From assembly GCF_001624705.1 (NCBI RefSeq), contig NZ_JSEO01000013.1, forward strand, positions 104,878-168,877: DNA of 64,000 nt. The letters run 5' to 3'. This document shows positions 24,144 through 32,377 of this stretch, in pieces. Source of the stretch: Marinomonas sp. SBI8L. GTDB lineage: Bacteria > Pseudomonadota > Gammaproteobacteria > Pseudomonadales > Marinomonadaceae. The position numbers and the translations under genes were made by a program. The notes beneath the pieces were generated by a model, which worked only from the letters and a program-made list of their open reading frames with translations, made no database searches and was not told the origin of the DNA. How positions within the stretch are numbered: position 1 is the stretch's first letter; the number at the start of each line of letters is the position of its first letter.

Positions 24144-24159
24144 TTGACCTTAAGGTCAA
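24144..24159. promoter_or_regulatory. Perfect 16-bp palindrome at the predicted carA start site
   Basis: TTGACCTTAAGGTCAA is a perfect palindrome overlapping the predicted transcription start, a typical repressor operator position. The binding protein is unknown. It does not match an ArgR or PurR consensus that I recognise. Confidence 0.55.
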
Positions 24160-24295
24160 TAGAATCTTAAAAAAAGAGCTTAAATAACTGTCATTAAATC
24201 GGTTATTTGCTAGACGCTTGAGCTAGATAAGAGTAAAATTGTTCAGATTTTTGGGCAGTTTTCAATTGCGGGATTGTCCAATGAAACCGCTATTC

Positions 24296-24335
24296 AAAAA
24301 AGCGAGATGCACCTTCGGGAGCGTCTCGCTTTTTT
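24296..24335 (+). terminator. Attenuator hairpin in the carA leader
   Basis: AAAAAAGCGAGA (24296-24307) pairs with TCTCGCTTTTTT (24324-24335). An upper helix TGC/GCG and a CC-TTCG-GG tetraloop complete the stem, and six T end the element. It lies 33 bases before the carA start, so transcription of carAB must pass a strong intrinsic terminator. U-rich tracts upstream and an open frame running through the hairpin recall the UTP-sensitive pyrBI attenuator. Confidence 0.85.
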
Positions 24336-24367
24336 GCAACCAGATAGGCATAAAACGGGAGGCTCCT

Positions 24368-25510
24368 TTGGCAACATCAGCGATTCTAGCTCTAGAAGAC
24401 GGCACTATATTTAAAGGCGTGTCGATCGGGGCAGATGGCTCCTCAACTGGCGAGGTGGTATTCAATACCTCTATGACCGGTTATCAAGAAATTCTTACAG
24501 ATCCTTCCTACGCTCGACAAATCGTTACTCTTACTTATCCTCATATCGGTAATACCGGTGTGACAGAAGAAGATGAAGAATCAGATAGCATCTGGTGTAA
24601 CGGCTTGATTATTCGTGACTTGCCACTTGTTGCAAGCAGCTGGCGTAAACAAGAAACTTTAGATGCTTACCTAACACGTAAAAATGTTGTGGGCATTGCA
24701 GATATTGATACTCGTAAATTAACACGCATCTTACGAGAAAAGGGCGCACAAGCTGGCTGTATTATGGCGGGTGATGACGTTCTATCTGAAGAAGTTCAGG
24801 CTAAAGCTTTAGCCGCTGCACGTGCCTTCCCTGGGCTTAAAGGCATGGATCTCGCCAAAGAAGTAACAGTTAAAGAACAATGTGAATGGACTGAATCAAC
24901 TTGGGACCTAGTAAAAGGTCACACAACACCAAGTGAGTTTGACTTCCATGTTGTAGCCTATGATTTCGGTGTGAAGCGCAATATCTTGCGTATGTTGGTT
25001 GAGCGCGGTTGTAAAGTCACCGTGGTACCAGCGCAAACACCTGCCGCTGATGTTTTAGCCATGAATCCTGATGGTGTATTCCTATCTAATGGACCTGGTG
25101 ATCCAGAGCCATGTGATTATGCGATCACGGCAATAAAAGAAATTTTAACCACAGATATTCCTGTGTTTGGTATTTGCCTAGGCCATCAGTTGTTGGCATT
25201 AGCAAGTGGTGCTAAGACCAAGAAAATGAAATTTGGTCACCATGGTGCTAACCACCCAGTGCAAGACATTAAGGCTGGCACTGTGATGATTACTAGCCAA
25301 AACCACGGTTTTGCGGTTGATGAAGATAGCCTTCCTAGTAACTTGGAAGCAACGCATAAATCATTGTTTGATGGTTCTTTGCAAGGTATCGCAAGAACTG
25401 ACAAGCAGGCCTTTAGCTTCCAAGGACACCCAGAAGCTAGTCCAGGTCCTCATGATGTTGCACCTTTGTTCGATCAGTTCATTGACTCTATCAAAGCCAC
25501 TAAAGCCTAA
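24368..25510 (+). CDS. carA: Carbamoyl-phosphate synthase small (glutaminase) subunit
   Basis: CarA hydrolyses glutamine and feeds ammonia to CarB for carbamoyl phosphate, used in arginine and pyrimidine synthesis. The TTG at 24368 is chosen: GGGAGG lies five bases before it, and the resulting 380-residue protein begins [16 protein letters not shown], matching the family length (E. coli 382). The class-I amidotransferase domain has [14 protein letters not shown] with the nucleophile cysteine and [13 protein letters not shown] with the histidine-glutamate pair. The same frame is open upstream through the attenuator to an ATG at 24281, so a longer form cannot be excluded. carB follows after 17 bases. 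Confidence 0.95.
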   Translation: MATSAILALEDGTIFKGVSIGADGSSTGEVVFNTSMTGYQEILTDPSYARQIVTLTYPHIGNTGVTEEDEESDSIWCNGLIIRDLPLVASSWRKQETLDAYLTRKNVVGIADIDTRKLTRILREKGAQAGCIMAGDDVLSEEVQAKALAAARAFPGLKGMDLAKEVTVKEQCEWTESTWDLVKGHTTPSEFDFHVVAYDFGVKRNILRMLVERGCKVTVVPAQTPAADVLAMNPDGVFLSNGPGDPEPCDYAITAIKEILTTDIPVFGICLGHQLLALASGAKTKKMKFGHHGANHPVQDIKAGTVMITSQNHGFAVDEDSLPSNLEATHKSLFDGSLQGIARTDKQAFSFQGHPEASPGPHDVAPLFDQFIDSIKATKA

Positions 25511-25527
25511 GCAGGAAACAAATTATT

Positions 25528-28500
25528 ATGCCAAAACGTACTGATATAAAAAGCGTTTTAATCTTAGGTGCTGGTCCGATCATCATCGGTCAGGCCTGTG
25601 AGTTTGACTATTCTGGTGCGCAAGCGTGTAAAGCGCTACGTGAAGAAGGTCTACGCGTTATTCTGGTTAACTCTAACCCAGCAACTATCATGACAGATCC
25701 AGCGATGGCTGACTCAACTTATATTGAGCCTATCGAATGGAAAACGGTTGCGAAAATCATTGAAAAAGAACGCCCAGATGCCGTATTACCTACTATGGGT
25801 GGCCAAACCGCATTGAACTGTGCACTTGACCTTGAGCGTCATGGTGTATTGGAAAAGTTCAGCGTGGAAATGATTGGTGCAACGGCTGATGCAATTGATA
25901 AAGCGGAAGATAGAAACCGTTTTGACCAAGCAATGAAATCGATTGGCCTTGAGTGTCCTCGTGCGGGTATTGCGCACAATATGGAAGAAGCTCACGGTGT
26001 TCAGCGTGAAGTTGGTTTCCCTTGTATTATCCGTCCTTCTTTCACCATGGGTGGTACCGGTGGTGGTATCGCTTATAACATGGAAGAGTTTGAAGAAATC
26101 TGTACTCGTGGTTTGGATTTATCTCCAACCAACGAATTGCTAATCGATGAATCTTTGATCGGTTGGAAAGAGTATGAGATGGAAGTGGTACGTGACAAGA
26201 AAGACAACTGTATTATTGTTTGTGCCATCGAAAACTTTGATGCCATGGGCGTACACACAGGTGACTCAATCACAGTTGCGCCTGCTCAAACACTGACAGA
26301 TAAAGAATATCAAATCATGCGTAATGCCTCTTTGGAAGTATTACGTGAGATTGGTGTAGAAACCGGTGGTTCTAACGTTCAATTCGGTATGGACCCTAAA
26401 ACAGGTCGTCTTGTTGTTATCGAGATGAACCCTCGTGTCTCTCGTTCTTCAGCTCTTGCGTCAAAAGCAACAGGTTTCCCAATTGCAAAAATCGCCGCTA
26501 AATTGGCGATTGGCTACACCCTAGACGAATTGCAAAATGACATCACAGGCGGTCGTACTCCAGCGAGTTTCGAACCTGCGATTGACTATGTTGTGACTAA
26601 GATTCCTCGTTTTACTTTCGAGAAATTCCCACAAGCGAATGACCGTCTGACGACACAGATGAAGTCTGTGGGTGAGGTTATGGCAATCGGTCGTACTTTC
26701 CAAGAATCTGTTCAAAAAGCATTACGCGGCCTTGAAGTTGGTGCGGATGGTTTTAATCCACAGTTAAATTTTGCAGATGAAAACAGTAAAGATAAACTGA
26801 TTCACGAGCTTAAGTCTCCAGGTGCTGAGCGTATTTGGTACATAGGCGATGCATTCCGTTTAGGTATGTCAGTTGACGAATTGTACGAGCTAACAGGTGT
26901 AGATCACTGGTTCCTAGTACAAATTGAAGATCTTATTAAAGAAGAAATGGGCTTAGCGAAAGCGGGTCTAGCGGATCTTGATTGTGACTATATTCGTCGT
27001 CTGAAACGTAAAGGTTTCTCTGATTCACGTCTTGCTCAATTAATGGATGTGACAGAAAAGTCTCTACGTGAACGTCGTTACTTGATGAATGTGCACCCAG
27101 TGTACAAGCGTGTTGATACTTGTGCGGCTGAATTCGCAACAGATACCGCTTACCTTTACTCTACTTATGAAGATGAATGTGAAGCTGAGCCAAGCAATAA
27201 AGATAAGGTCGTTATCCTAGGTGGTGGTCCAAACCGTATCGGTCAAGGTATTGAGTTTGATTACTGCTGTGTACACGCTGCGCTAGCATTGCGTGATGAT
27301 GGCTTTGAAACCATCATGGTTAACTGTAACCCTGAGACAGTATCCACTGACTACGACACGTCTGATCGTTTGTACTTTGAGCCAGTAACGCTTGAAGATG
27401 TATTAGAAATCGTTCGTAAAGAGAAACCAAAAGGCGTAATCGTTCAATTCGGTGGCCAAACACCACTTAAAATTGCCCGTGCTTTAGAAGCTGAAGGTGT
27501 GCCAATTATTGGTACAACACCAGAAGCGATTGACCGTGCAGAAGACAGAGAACGTTTCCAAAGCATGATCCAGCGTCTAGGCTACAAACAGCCTAACAAC
27601 GCAACTGTACGTAGTACGGATCAAGCGCTAATCAAAGCGGCTGAAATTGGTTTCCCACTAGTTGTTCGCCCATCTTATGTACTAGGTGGCCGTGCGATGG
27701 AGATTGTTTATAACGAGTCAGAATTAACCCGTTATATGACAACGGCGGTTAAAGTATCTAACGATAGTCCAGTGCTATTGGATCACTTCCTAAATGCGGC
27801 GATCGAGATAGACATTGATTGTATCTCTGATGGTAAGCAGGTTGTGATAGGCGGCATTATGCAGCACATCGAACAAGCGGGCGTTCACTCTGGTGATTCG
27901 GCTTGTGCCTTGCCTCCACACTCTTTAACACAAGCGCAGCAGGACGACATTCGTGAAATGATTGCGAAAATGGCCCTAGAGCTTGGTGTTATTGGTTTGA
28001 TGAATACTCAGCTAGCGATTCAAGACGGTGAGATTTATGTGATTGAGGTTAACCCTCGTGCATCACGTACTGTACCTTTTGTCTCTAAGTGCATTGGTCG
28101 TTCTTTAGCTCAAGTTGCTGCTTTGGTTATGTCTGGTAAGACATTGGCTGAACTTGAATTTACTAAAGAAATTATCCCTTCTTATGTAAGTGTGAAAGAA
28201 GCTGTCTTCCCATTCAATAAGTTCCAAGGTGTTGATCCAATTCTTGGGCCTGAAATGAAATCTACCGGTGAAGTCATGGGTGTGGGTGATACTTTCGCTG
28301 AAGCCTTTGGTAAAGCGGTTCTTGGTGGCGGTACTGTATTGCCAACAGGCGGTACTGCATTTGTCAGTGTGCGTGACATGGATAAGCCTAAACTGGTTTC
28401 TGTTGCTCAGCGTCTGATTGAAAACGGCTTCGAACTGGTAGCAACAAGTGGTACAGCGAGCTACTTGACAGAGCAAGGTGTTGAAGTTCGTAAGATCAAC

Positions 28501-28743
28501 AAGGTAAACGAAGGTCGTCCTCATATCGTTGATATGCTGAAAAACGGCGAAATCGATTACATTGTCAATACGACTGAAGGTACTCAAGCAATCGCTGACT
28601 CTTCTGTGATCCGACGTACAGCATTACAGCGTAAGGTTTGTTACACTACAACATTAACGGGCGCTGAAGCGACTAGCTATGCGCTGGGCTGGAATGAAGA
28701 AACGAAAGTTCGTAGATTACAAGATTTGCACCAGGGGAAATAA
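25528..28743 (+). CDS. carB: Carbamoyl-phosphate synthase large subunit
   Basis: CarB makes carbamoyl phosphate from bicarbonate, two ATP and the ammonia supplied by CarA. At 1071 residues it has the usual four-part plan. The first ATP-grasp half begins [26 protein letters not shown] and the second begins [26 protein letters not shown]. An oligomerisation domain lies between them, and the C-terminal MGS-type allosteric domain includes [21 protein letters not shown], where UMP and ornithine act in E. coli. Its stop codon overlaps the greA start by one base, so the three genes form one transcript. Confidence 0.98.
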   Translation: MPKRTDIKSVLILGAGPIIIGQACEFDYSGAQACKALREEGLRVILVNSNPATIMTDPAMADSTYIEPIEWKTVAKIIEKERPDAVLPTMGGQTALNCALDLERHGVLEKFSVEMIGATADAIDKAEDRNRFDQAMKSIGLECPRAGIAHNMEEAHGVQREVGFPCIIRPSFTMGGTGGGIAYNMEEFEEICTRGLDLSPTNELLIDESLIGWKEYEMEVVRDKKDNCIIVCAIENFDAMGVHTGDSITVAPAQTLTDKEYQIMRNASLEVLREIGVETGGSNVQFGMDPKTGRLVVIEMNPRVSRSSALASKATGFPIAKIAAKLAIGYTLDELQNDITGGRTPASFEPAIDYVVTKIPRFTFEKFPQANDRLTTQMKSVGEVMAIGRTFQESVQKALRGLEVGADGFNPQLNFADENSKDKLIHELKSPGAERIWYIGDAFRLGMSVDELYELTGVDHWFLVQIEDLIKEEMGLAKAGLADLDCDYIRRLKRKGFSDSRLAQLMDVTEKSLRERRYLMNVHPVYKRVDTCAAEFATDTAYLYSTYEDECEAEPSNKDKVVILGGGPNRIGQGIEFDYCCVHAALALRDDGFETIMVNCNPETVSTDYDTSDRLYFEPVTLEDVLEIVRKEKPKGVIVQFGGQTPLKIARALEAEGVPIIGTTPEAIDRAEDRERFQSMIQRLGYKQPNNATVRSTDQALIKAAEIGFPLVVRPSYVLGGRAMEIVYNESELTRYMTTAVKVSNDSPVLLDHFLNAAIEIDIDCISDGKQVVIGGIMQHIEQAGVHSGDSACALPPHSLTQAQQDDIREMIAKMALELGVIGLMNTQLAIQDGEIYVIEVNPRASRTVPFVSKCIGRSLAQVAALVMSGKTLAELEFTKEIIPSYVSVKEAVFPFNKFQGVDPILGPEMKSTGEVMGVGDTFAEAFGKAVLGGGTVLPTGGTAFVSVRDMDKPKLVSVAQRLIENGFELVATSGTASYLTEQGVEVRKINKVNEGRPHIVDMLKNGEIDYIVNTTEGTQAIADSSVIRRTALQRKVCYTTTLTGAEATSYALGWNEETKVRRLQDLHQGK

Positions 28744-29219
28744 TGAGAAAAGTACCAATGACGGTAGAAGGCGAAGCACGTTTACGTGAAGAGCTGGGTC
28801 ACCTTAAATCTGTGGAGCGTCCACGTATCATTAATGATATTGCGATTGCACGTGAACATGGCGACTTGAAAGAGAACGCTGAATACCATGCCGCTCGTGA
28901 AGAACAAGGGTTTGCAGAAGGTCGTATTAAAGAGATTGAAGGTAAACTTTCAGACTCTCAAGTGATTGATGTTAAAGCCATTGCACACACTGGCAAGGTT
29001 ATTTTTGGTAGTACTATTACCTTGTTTAATGTGGACACAGAAGAAACGGTGACTTATCGCATTGTGGGTGATGACGAAGCAGAAGTGAAAGATAAAAAAA
29101 TCTCTTATGCTTCACCTATTGCCAAGGCTCTCATTGGTAAGCAAGAAGGTGACGAAGTTGCCATCAAGATACCAAGTGGTGAAGTCGTCTATGAAATTGA
29201 AAGTGTTGAGCACCTTTAA
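28743..29219 (+). CDS. greA: Transcription elongation factor GreA
   Basis: GreA enters the secondary channel of RNA polymerase and stimulates cleavage of backtracked RNA. The 158-residue protein has the N-terminal coiled coil with [22 protein letters not shown] and the acidic tip [19 protein letters not shown], whose acidic residues coordinate the catalytic magnesium. The C-terminal FKBP-like domain includes [30 protein letters not shown]. It overlaps carB by one base and ends in a strong terminator. The carAB-greA order is common in gammaproteobacteria. Confidence 0.97.
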   Translation: MRKVPMTVEGEARLREELGHLKSVERPRIINDIAIAREHGDLKENAEYHAAREEQGFAEGRIKEIEGKLSDSQVIDVKAIAHTGKVIFGSTITLFNVDTEETVTYRIVGDDEAEVKDKKISYASPIAKALIGKQEGDEVAIKIPSGEVVYEIESVEHL

Positions 29220-29241
29220 TTAATTCAAGATAAAGCACTTT

Positions 29242-29276
29242 AAAAACCAGCCTATTTAATAGGCTGGTTTTTTTTT
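29242..29276 (+). terminator. Terminator of the carAB-greA operon
   Basis: AACCAGCCTA pairs with TAGGCTGGTT around TTTAA, preceded by A-rich sequence and followed by a run of nine T. Confidence 0.92.
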
Positions 29277-29405
29277 GTATAAAAACTATGTTTTTATGTT
29301 TCATTTGATAAGTATTTTTTAAAATACAGCAGAATGGCGTTATTTAATGAGAGGGCGTGACTATACTGTATTTAAATGCAAATTAGACTTGTTGTTATTC
29401 GATGT

Positions 29406-29429
29406 AAGCACTTTTTGAGAGGAGTGCTT
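29406..29429 (+). other. Leader hairpin of the REC-PAS-PAS gene
   Basis: AAGCACT and AGTGCTT pair perfectly around TTTTGAGAGG, ending 35 bases before the start codon. The loop holds a GAGAGG tract. A TATACT box at 29362-29367 would place the transcript start upstream of it. It may influence translation. Confidence 0.35.
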
Positions 29430-29464
29430 GGCAGTTTAAATTAATTAGATGTGATGGCGAATGT

Positions 29465-30580
29465 ATGGATAAAAGTATATTAGTTGTAGATGATGAGCCT
29501 CAGATACTCGATGCCTTAAAGCGGGCACTACGAAGACAGAAGTATAATATTCATTTTGCAAATAATGGAGAAGAGGCATTAGAGATATTAAAGCAGCATG
29601 AGGTGGCTTTAATTATGTCTGATTATATGATGCCAGGGCTAAACGGTACTGAGCTATTAACTAAGGCTGCAGATATCCAGCCTAATACAGTTCGAATTAT
29701 TTTAAGTGGGCATTCAGACTTTCAAACTGTATTGCAGTCTATTCAGCATGGCATTGTTCATAAATTTCTTGCCAAGCCCTGGGTTAATGAAGTGTTAATC
29801 GAGCAAATTAACAAAGCTTTAGAGCTAGGTGTGTATCCAGGAGAAGAGGGTGATAAGTCGGCAGCATCCTTAGTCAATAAAGAATTAAGTAAAGAGCCAA
29901 AAGTAGGTGATTCTGACCAAATTTTTGAAATAGAAATTTCCGAAGATAACGAAATTATAGCAATACCTGAAGAGTTGGCTGAATTGTTTGGTTATGATGT
30001 TGATGAGTTGATTACAGAGGGGTTATCAACGTTATTTGCAGATCACTCTTACGAAGAGCATCTAGAGTTGATGTTAGGCTTTGATAAGGGGTCTGAGAGT
30101 TGGGAGTTACCAGTTAAAAAGCGAGTTGCTCAAACAAGGGAGCAGCAACTTTTCTCTGTAGAAATTAGTGTTTGTTTTACCAGTGAAAAATTTATTTGCT
30201 CAATGAAGTTGGGTGAAGATTTAGTGAAAAGAAAAGGTTTAGATTCAATTTTAAAAAGTATCCATGGTCCCTATCTTTTAATTGATAAAGCAGGAGTTAT
30301 TAAGCGCTACAACCAAAAGTTGGTTGATCTTTATGGTGACTTTCATTTTCCCGATATGGATACTCCTTTGCAGGATTTTATTGGTTCTTGTATAGAAAAC
30401 GGAGCTTTTCCTAATGCGTCAGAGGACCAAAATGCTTGGTATGAAGAGTTTAGTCAGTTTAACGATGATGCTAATGAGCATCTTTTGAAAGAAAACTCTT
30501 GGGTGAAGATTAAAGCGACCCATGCTCCTAAAGGATCGAAAATCCTGCTTCACTTTGATGTGACTCAGAAGAGGCTCTAA
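29465..30580 (+). CDS. Response regulator with receiver and two PAS-like domains
   Basis: A 371-residue signalling protein. Residues 1-120 are a canonical receiver: ILVVDDEPQILDALKRALRR, phospho-acceptor Asp53 in LIMSDYMMPGLNG, and Lys in FLAKPWVNEVL, of the RpfG/HD-GYP-associated type. A first PAS-like region (about 155-225, ISEDNEIIAIPEELAELFGYDVDEL) and a second (about 265-371, LKSIHGPYLLIDKAGVIKRYNQKLVDLYG) follow. No helix-turn-helix, GGDEF, EAL, HD-GYP or kinase motif is visible, so the output is unknown; protein-protein signalling is likely. It is convergent with an H-NOX/kinase pair, the obvious partners. Confidence 0.85.
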   Translation: MDKSILVVDDEPQILDALKRALRRQKYNIHFANNGEEALEILKQHEVALIMSDYMMPGLNGTELLTKAADIQPNTVRIILSGHSDFQTVLQSIQHGIVHKFLAKPWVNEVLIEQINKALELGVYPGEEGDKSAASLVNKELSKEPKVGDSDQIFEIEISEDNEIIAIPEELAELFGYDVDELITEGLSTLFADHSYEEHLELMLGFDKGSESWELPVKKRVAQTREQQLFSVEISVCFTSEKFICSMKLGEDLVKRKGLDSILKSIHGPYLLIDKAGVIKRYNQKLVDLYGDFHFPDMDTPLQDFIGSCIENGAFPNASEDQNAWYEEFSQFNDDANEHLLKENSWVKIKATHAPKGSKILLHFDVTQKRL

Positions 30581-30631
30581 CAGATACTGATTGGGTTTGG
30601 TTTGCTAAAGTTAGAGGGAGTTTAATTACTT

Positions 30632-30663
30632 TGACTTTTTTATTATCTTTAATAAAAAAGTCA
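30632..30663. terminator. Bidirectional A/T hairpin between regulator and kinase genes
   Basis: TGACTTTTTTATT and AATAAAAAAGTCA form a perfect 13-bp stem with a 6-base loop, midway between two convergent gene ends. Confidence 0.55.
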
Positions 30664-30678
30664 GTATCCTAATGAGTT

Positions 30679-31659
30679 TTAAAGTGTTTCATCTGCTTTC
30701 TTAAGGGGGAGGGTGATAGTGAATTGTGATCCTTTTCCTTCTTTGCTCTTGATATCTATGTCGCCATTATGGTCTTTTACTATCTTATAGCTGATATAAA
30801 GTCCAAGACCTGTACCTTGTCCAACGGTTTTTGTTGTGAAAAAAGGATCAAATATTTTCTGGTAGTTATCTTTTTTAATTCCGTAGCCTGTGTCAGAAAT
30901 ACGGATTAAGATATTATTTGCGCTTTCTTCAGTGCTTATGGTTAATGTCTTTGTTTCTGTCTCTTCCATTGCATGAATGGCGTTCTGTAATAGGTTTAAG
31001 AAGACTTGGTTAAGCTCTCCCAAATTACACCAAACCAGCTCTTTGCAAGTTAGGTTAAGCTTAATCTCGCAAAGAGAGTTTTTTATCTGATGATTGATTA
31101 TTTTTAGCGTGCTCTCTAGGCTGGCGTTGATATCAACATTGTCCCAGTCCTCGTCATGGATTCTAGAAAAGTGCTGTAAATTTTGTACGATGTTTGTGAC
31201 TCTAATAAGCCCATCTTGTGTATCATTGAATAGGTTTTTAAAATCTGAAGAAATATACTCTAAATCTTCTTCATCTATTAGCTTTTTGAGAGCACTCTTT
31301 TTATCATTAGAAAGATCTGTACTTTTTAAAAGTTGCTCAACGGCGCTATATAGACTGAACATGGCTTGCCAATAATCATTCAGCATTTCTAAATTGCTGT
31401 TTACAAATGCTAGGGGGTTGTTGATCTCGTGTGCAACACCAGCAGACAAAAGACCGATTGATGCTAATTTTTCATTTTTAACGAGAGCGCTTTGCTGGGT
31501 AACTAGCTCAGCATGATTTTTTTTAAGCTCATCATGCGCTTCCGAGAGCTGTTGGCTGCTTAGGTATAGCTCACGAGATTTGTCTTCAAGCAACTGCTCG
31601 GCAGCAAGACGTGCCATTTTTTCACGGGTGTAGGCTCTTTTATAGGCATCATCACTCAT
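30679..31659 (-). CDS. Soluble histidine kinase (HnoK-like)
   Basis: A 326-residue cytoplasmic sensor kinase with no transmembrane segment. Residues 1-65 form a charged coiled coil. The HisKA domain has the phosphorylatable His77 in LSAGVAHEINNPLAFVNSN. A long helical insert (about 90-150) lies before NIVQNLQHFSRIH, and the HATPase domain shows NQVFLNLLQNAIHAM (N box), ISDTGYGIKKDN (G1) and GTGLGLYISYKIVKDHNG (G2). Its ATG overlaps the stop of the upstream H-NOX gene as ATGA, so translation is coupled. By analogy with Vibrio and Shewanella H-NOX/HnoK pairs, NO-bound H-NOX should control its activity. Confidence 0.92.
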   Translation of the reverse strand: MSDDAYKRAYTREKMARLAAEQLLEDKSRELYLSSQQLSEAHDELKKNHAELVTQQSALVKNEKLASIGLLSAGVAHEINNPLAFVNSNLEMLNDYWQAMFSLYSAVEQLLKSTDLSNDKKSALKKLIDEEDLEYISSDFKNLFNDTQDGLIRVTNIVQNLQHFSRIHDEDWDNVDINASLESTLKIINHQIKNSLCEIKLNLTCKELVWCNLGELNQVFLNLLQNAIHAMEETETKTLTISTEESANNILIRISDTGYGIKKDNYQKIFDPFFTTKTVGQGTGLGLYISYKIVKDHNGDIDIKSKEGKGSQFTITLPLKKADETL

Positions 31660-32195
31660 AGGTATTCTATCTCAAAATCGCAGTAATCAGAGCCTTTGTG
31701 CATACAGGTTTTGTGCTCTAGGTTAATTTCTTTGCCAAAGTGTACGGCAGCACCTCTTACAAGGCCTTCAGCGAGAGGGCATAGTTTGCGTGGTGAGCGA
31801 TAACGCATTGTCATCTTACCTGATTCATGATCGAAGCATTCTATTGTTGGTAGATTAGGGTCGACGTAAAGCTTGCCAACCTCTACGTGAATAATGGAGT
31901 CAATACTCTTAAGAAAGCCATCTAGGTCAGTCATATTTTCCATTAAGACCTTGTGTCTATTTACTAGGCCTTCAAACATAAACTCACCAAAGGCTTGGAC
32001 GACAGTTGCGCTTGGTAGCTCTAGTTTTTTACAAATAATCTCAACAAATCTAAAAAGGGTTTCGTCTGCATAACTCTGCCCAGCGATAAAAATGCCTTCG
32101 TTTTGCTCTGCTTCATCAAGGATATCATTCCAAACTTCCATGCCGTAATTGGTTTCAACCATTTCTTCGAGGATATTAAAAACAACGCCTTTCAT
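31656..32195 (-). CDS. H-NOX haem nitric-oxide sensor protein
   Basis: A 179-residue stand-alone H-NOX (HNOB) protein that binds haem and senses nitric oxide. The proximal ligand His103 is in FLKSIDSIIHVEVGKLY. The haem-propionate motif Y-x-S-x-R is YRSPR at residues 132-136. Both positions match the canonical 102 and 131/133/135. The residue corresponding to the distal tyrosine of oxygen-binding H-NOX (140 in the T. tengcongensis protein) appears to be leucine, which fits an NO rather than an oxygen sensor. AAGGAA precedes the ATG. It overlaps the kinase gene by four bases. Confidence 0.93.
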   Translation of the reverse strand: MKGVVFNILEEMVETNYGMEVWNDILDEAEQNEGIFIAGQSYADETLFRFVEIICKKLELPSATVVQAFGEFMFEGLVNRHKVLMENMTDLDGFLKSIDSIIHVEVGKLYVDPNLPTIECFDHESGKMTMRYRSPRKLCPLAEGLVRGAAVHFGKEINLEHKTCMHKGSDYCDFEIEYL

Positions 32196-32338
32196 ATGCT
32201 TTTCCTTTTTCTTATAAAGATAGAGTTAAAGCTTACTTTTGTAATATTGAAAATTGTGAAAATTTGTATTGGTTAATTTATATGGAAGTGAAAGGAGTTG
32301 TATTAACTTTGAGGACGCATTTGAAGGATAGATGGTGA

Positions 32339-32370
32339 GCGAGAAGGGCTAAGTTAGCGCTCCCTCTCGC
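32339..32370 (-). terminator. Hairpin after pgi
   Basis: GCGAGA-GGG pairs with CCC-TCTCGC, with one bulged A and a 13-base loop, eight bases past the pgi stop on the minus strand. No clear T-run follows, so termination strength is uncertain. Confidence 0.45.
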
Positions 32371-32377
32371 TATAGTT

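Noticed and set aside
24239-24367. Long form of CarA starting before the attenuator
   Set aside because: The usual family N-terminus and the GGGAGG site support the TTG at 24368. The upstream frame is kept as a finding, not as the annotated gene.
28105-28587. 160-codon antisense frame within carB
   Set aside because: It lies wholly inside a conserved gene in another frame, with no domain and no ribosome binding site; it is a coding shadow.
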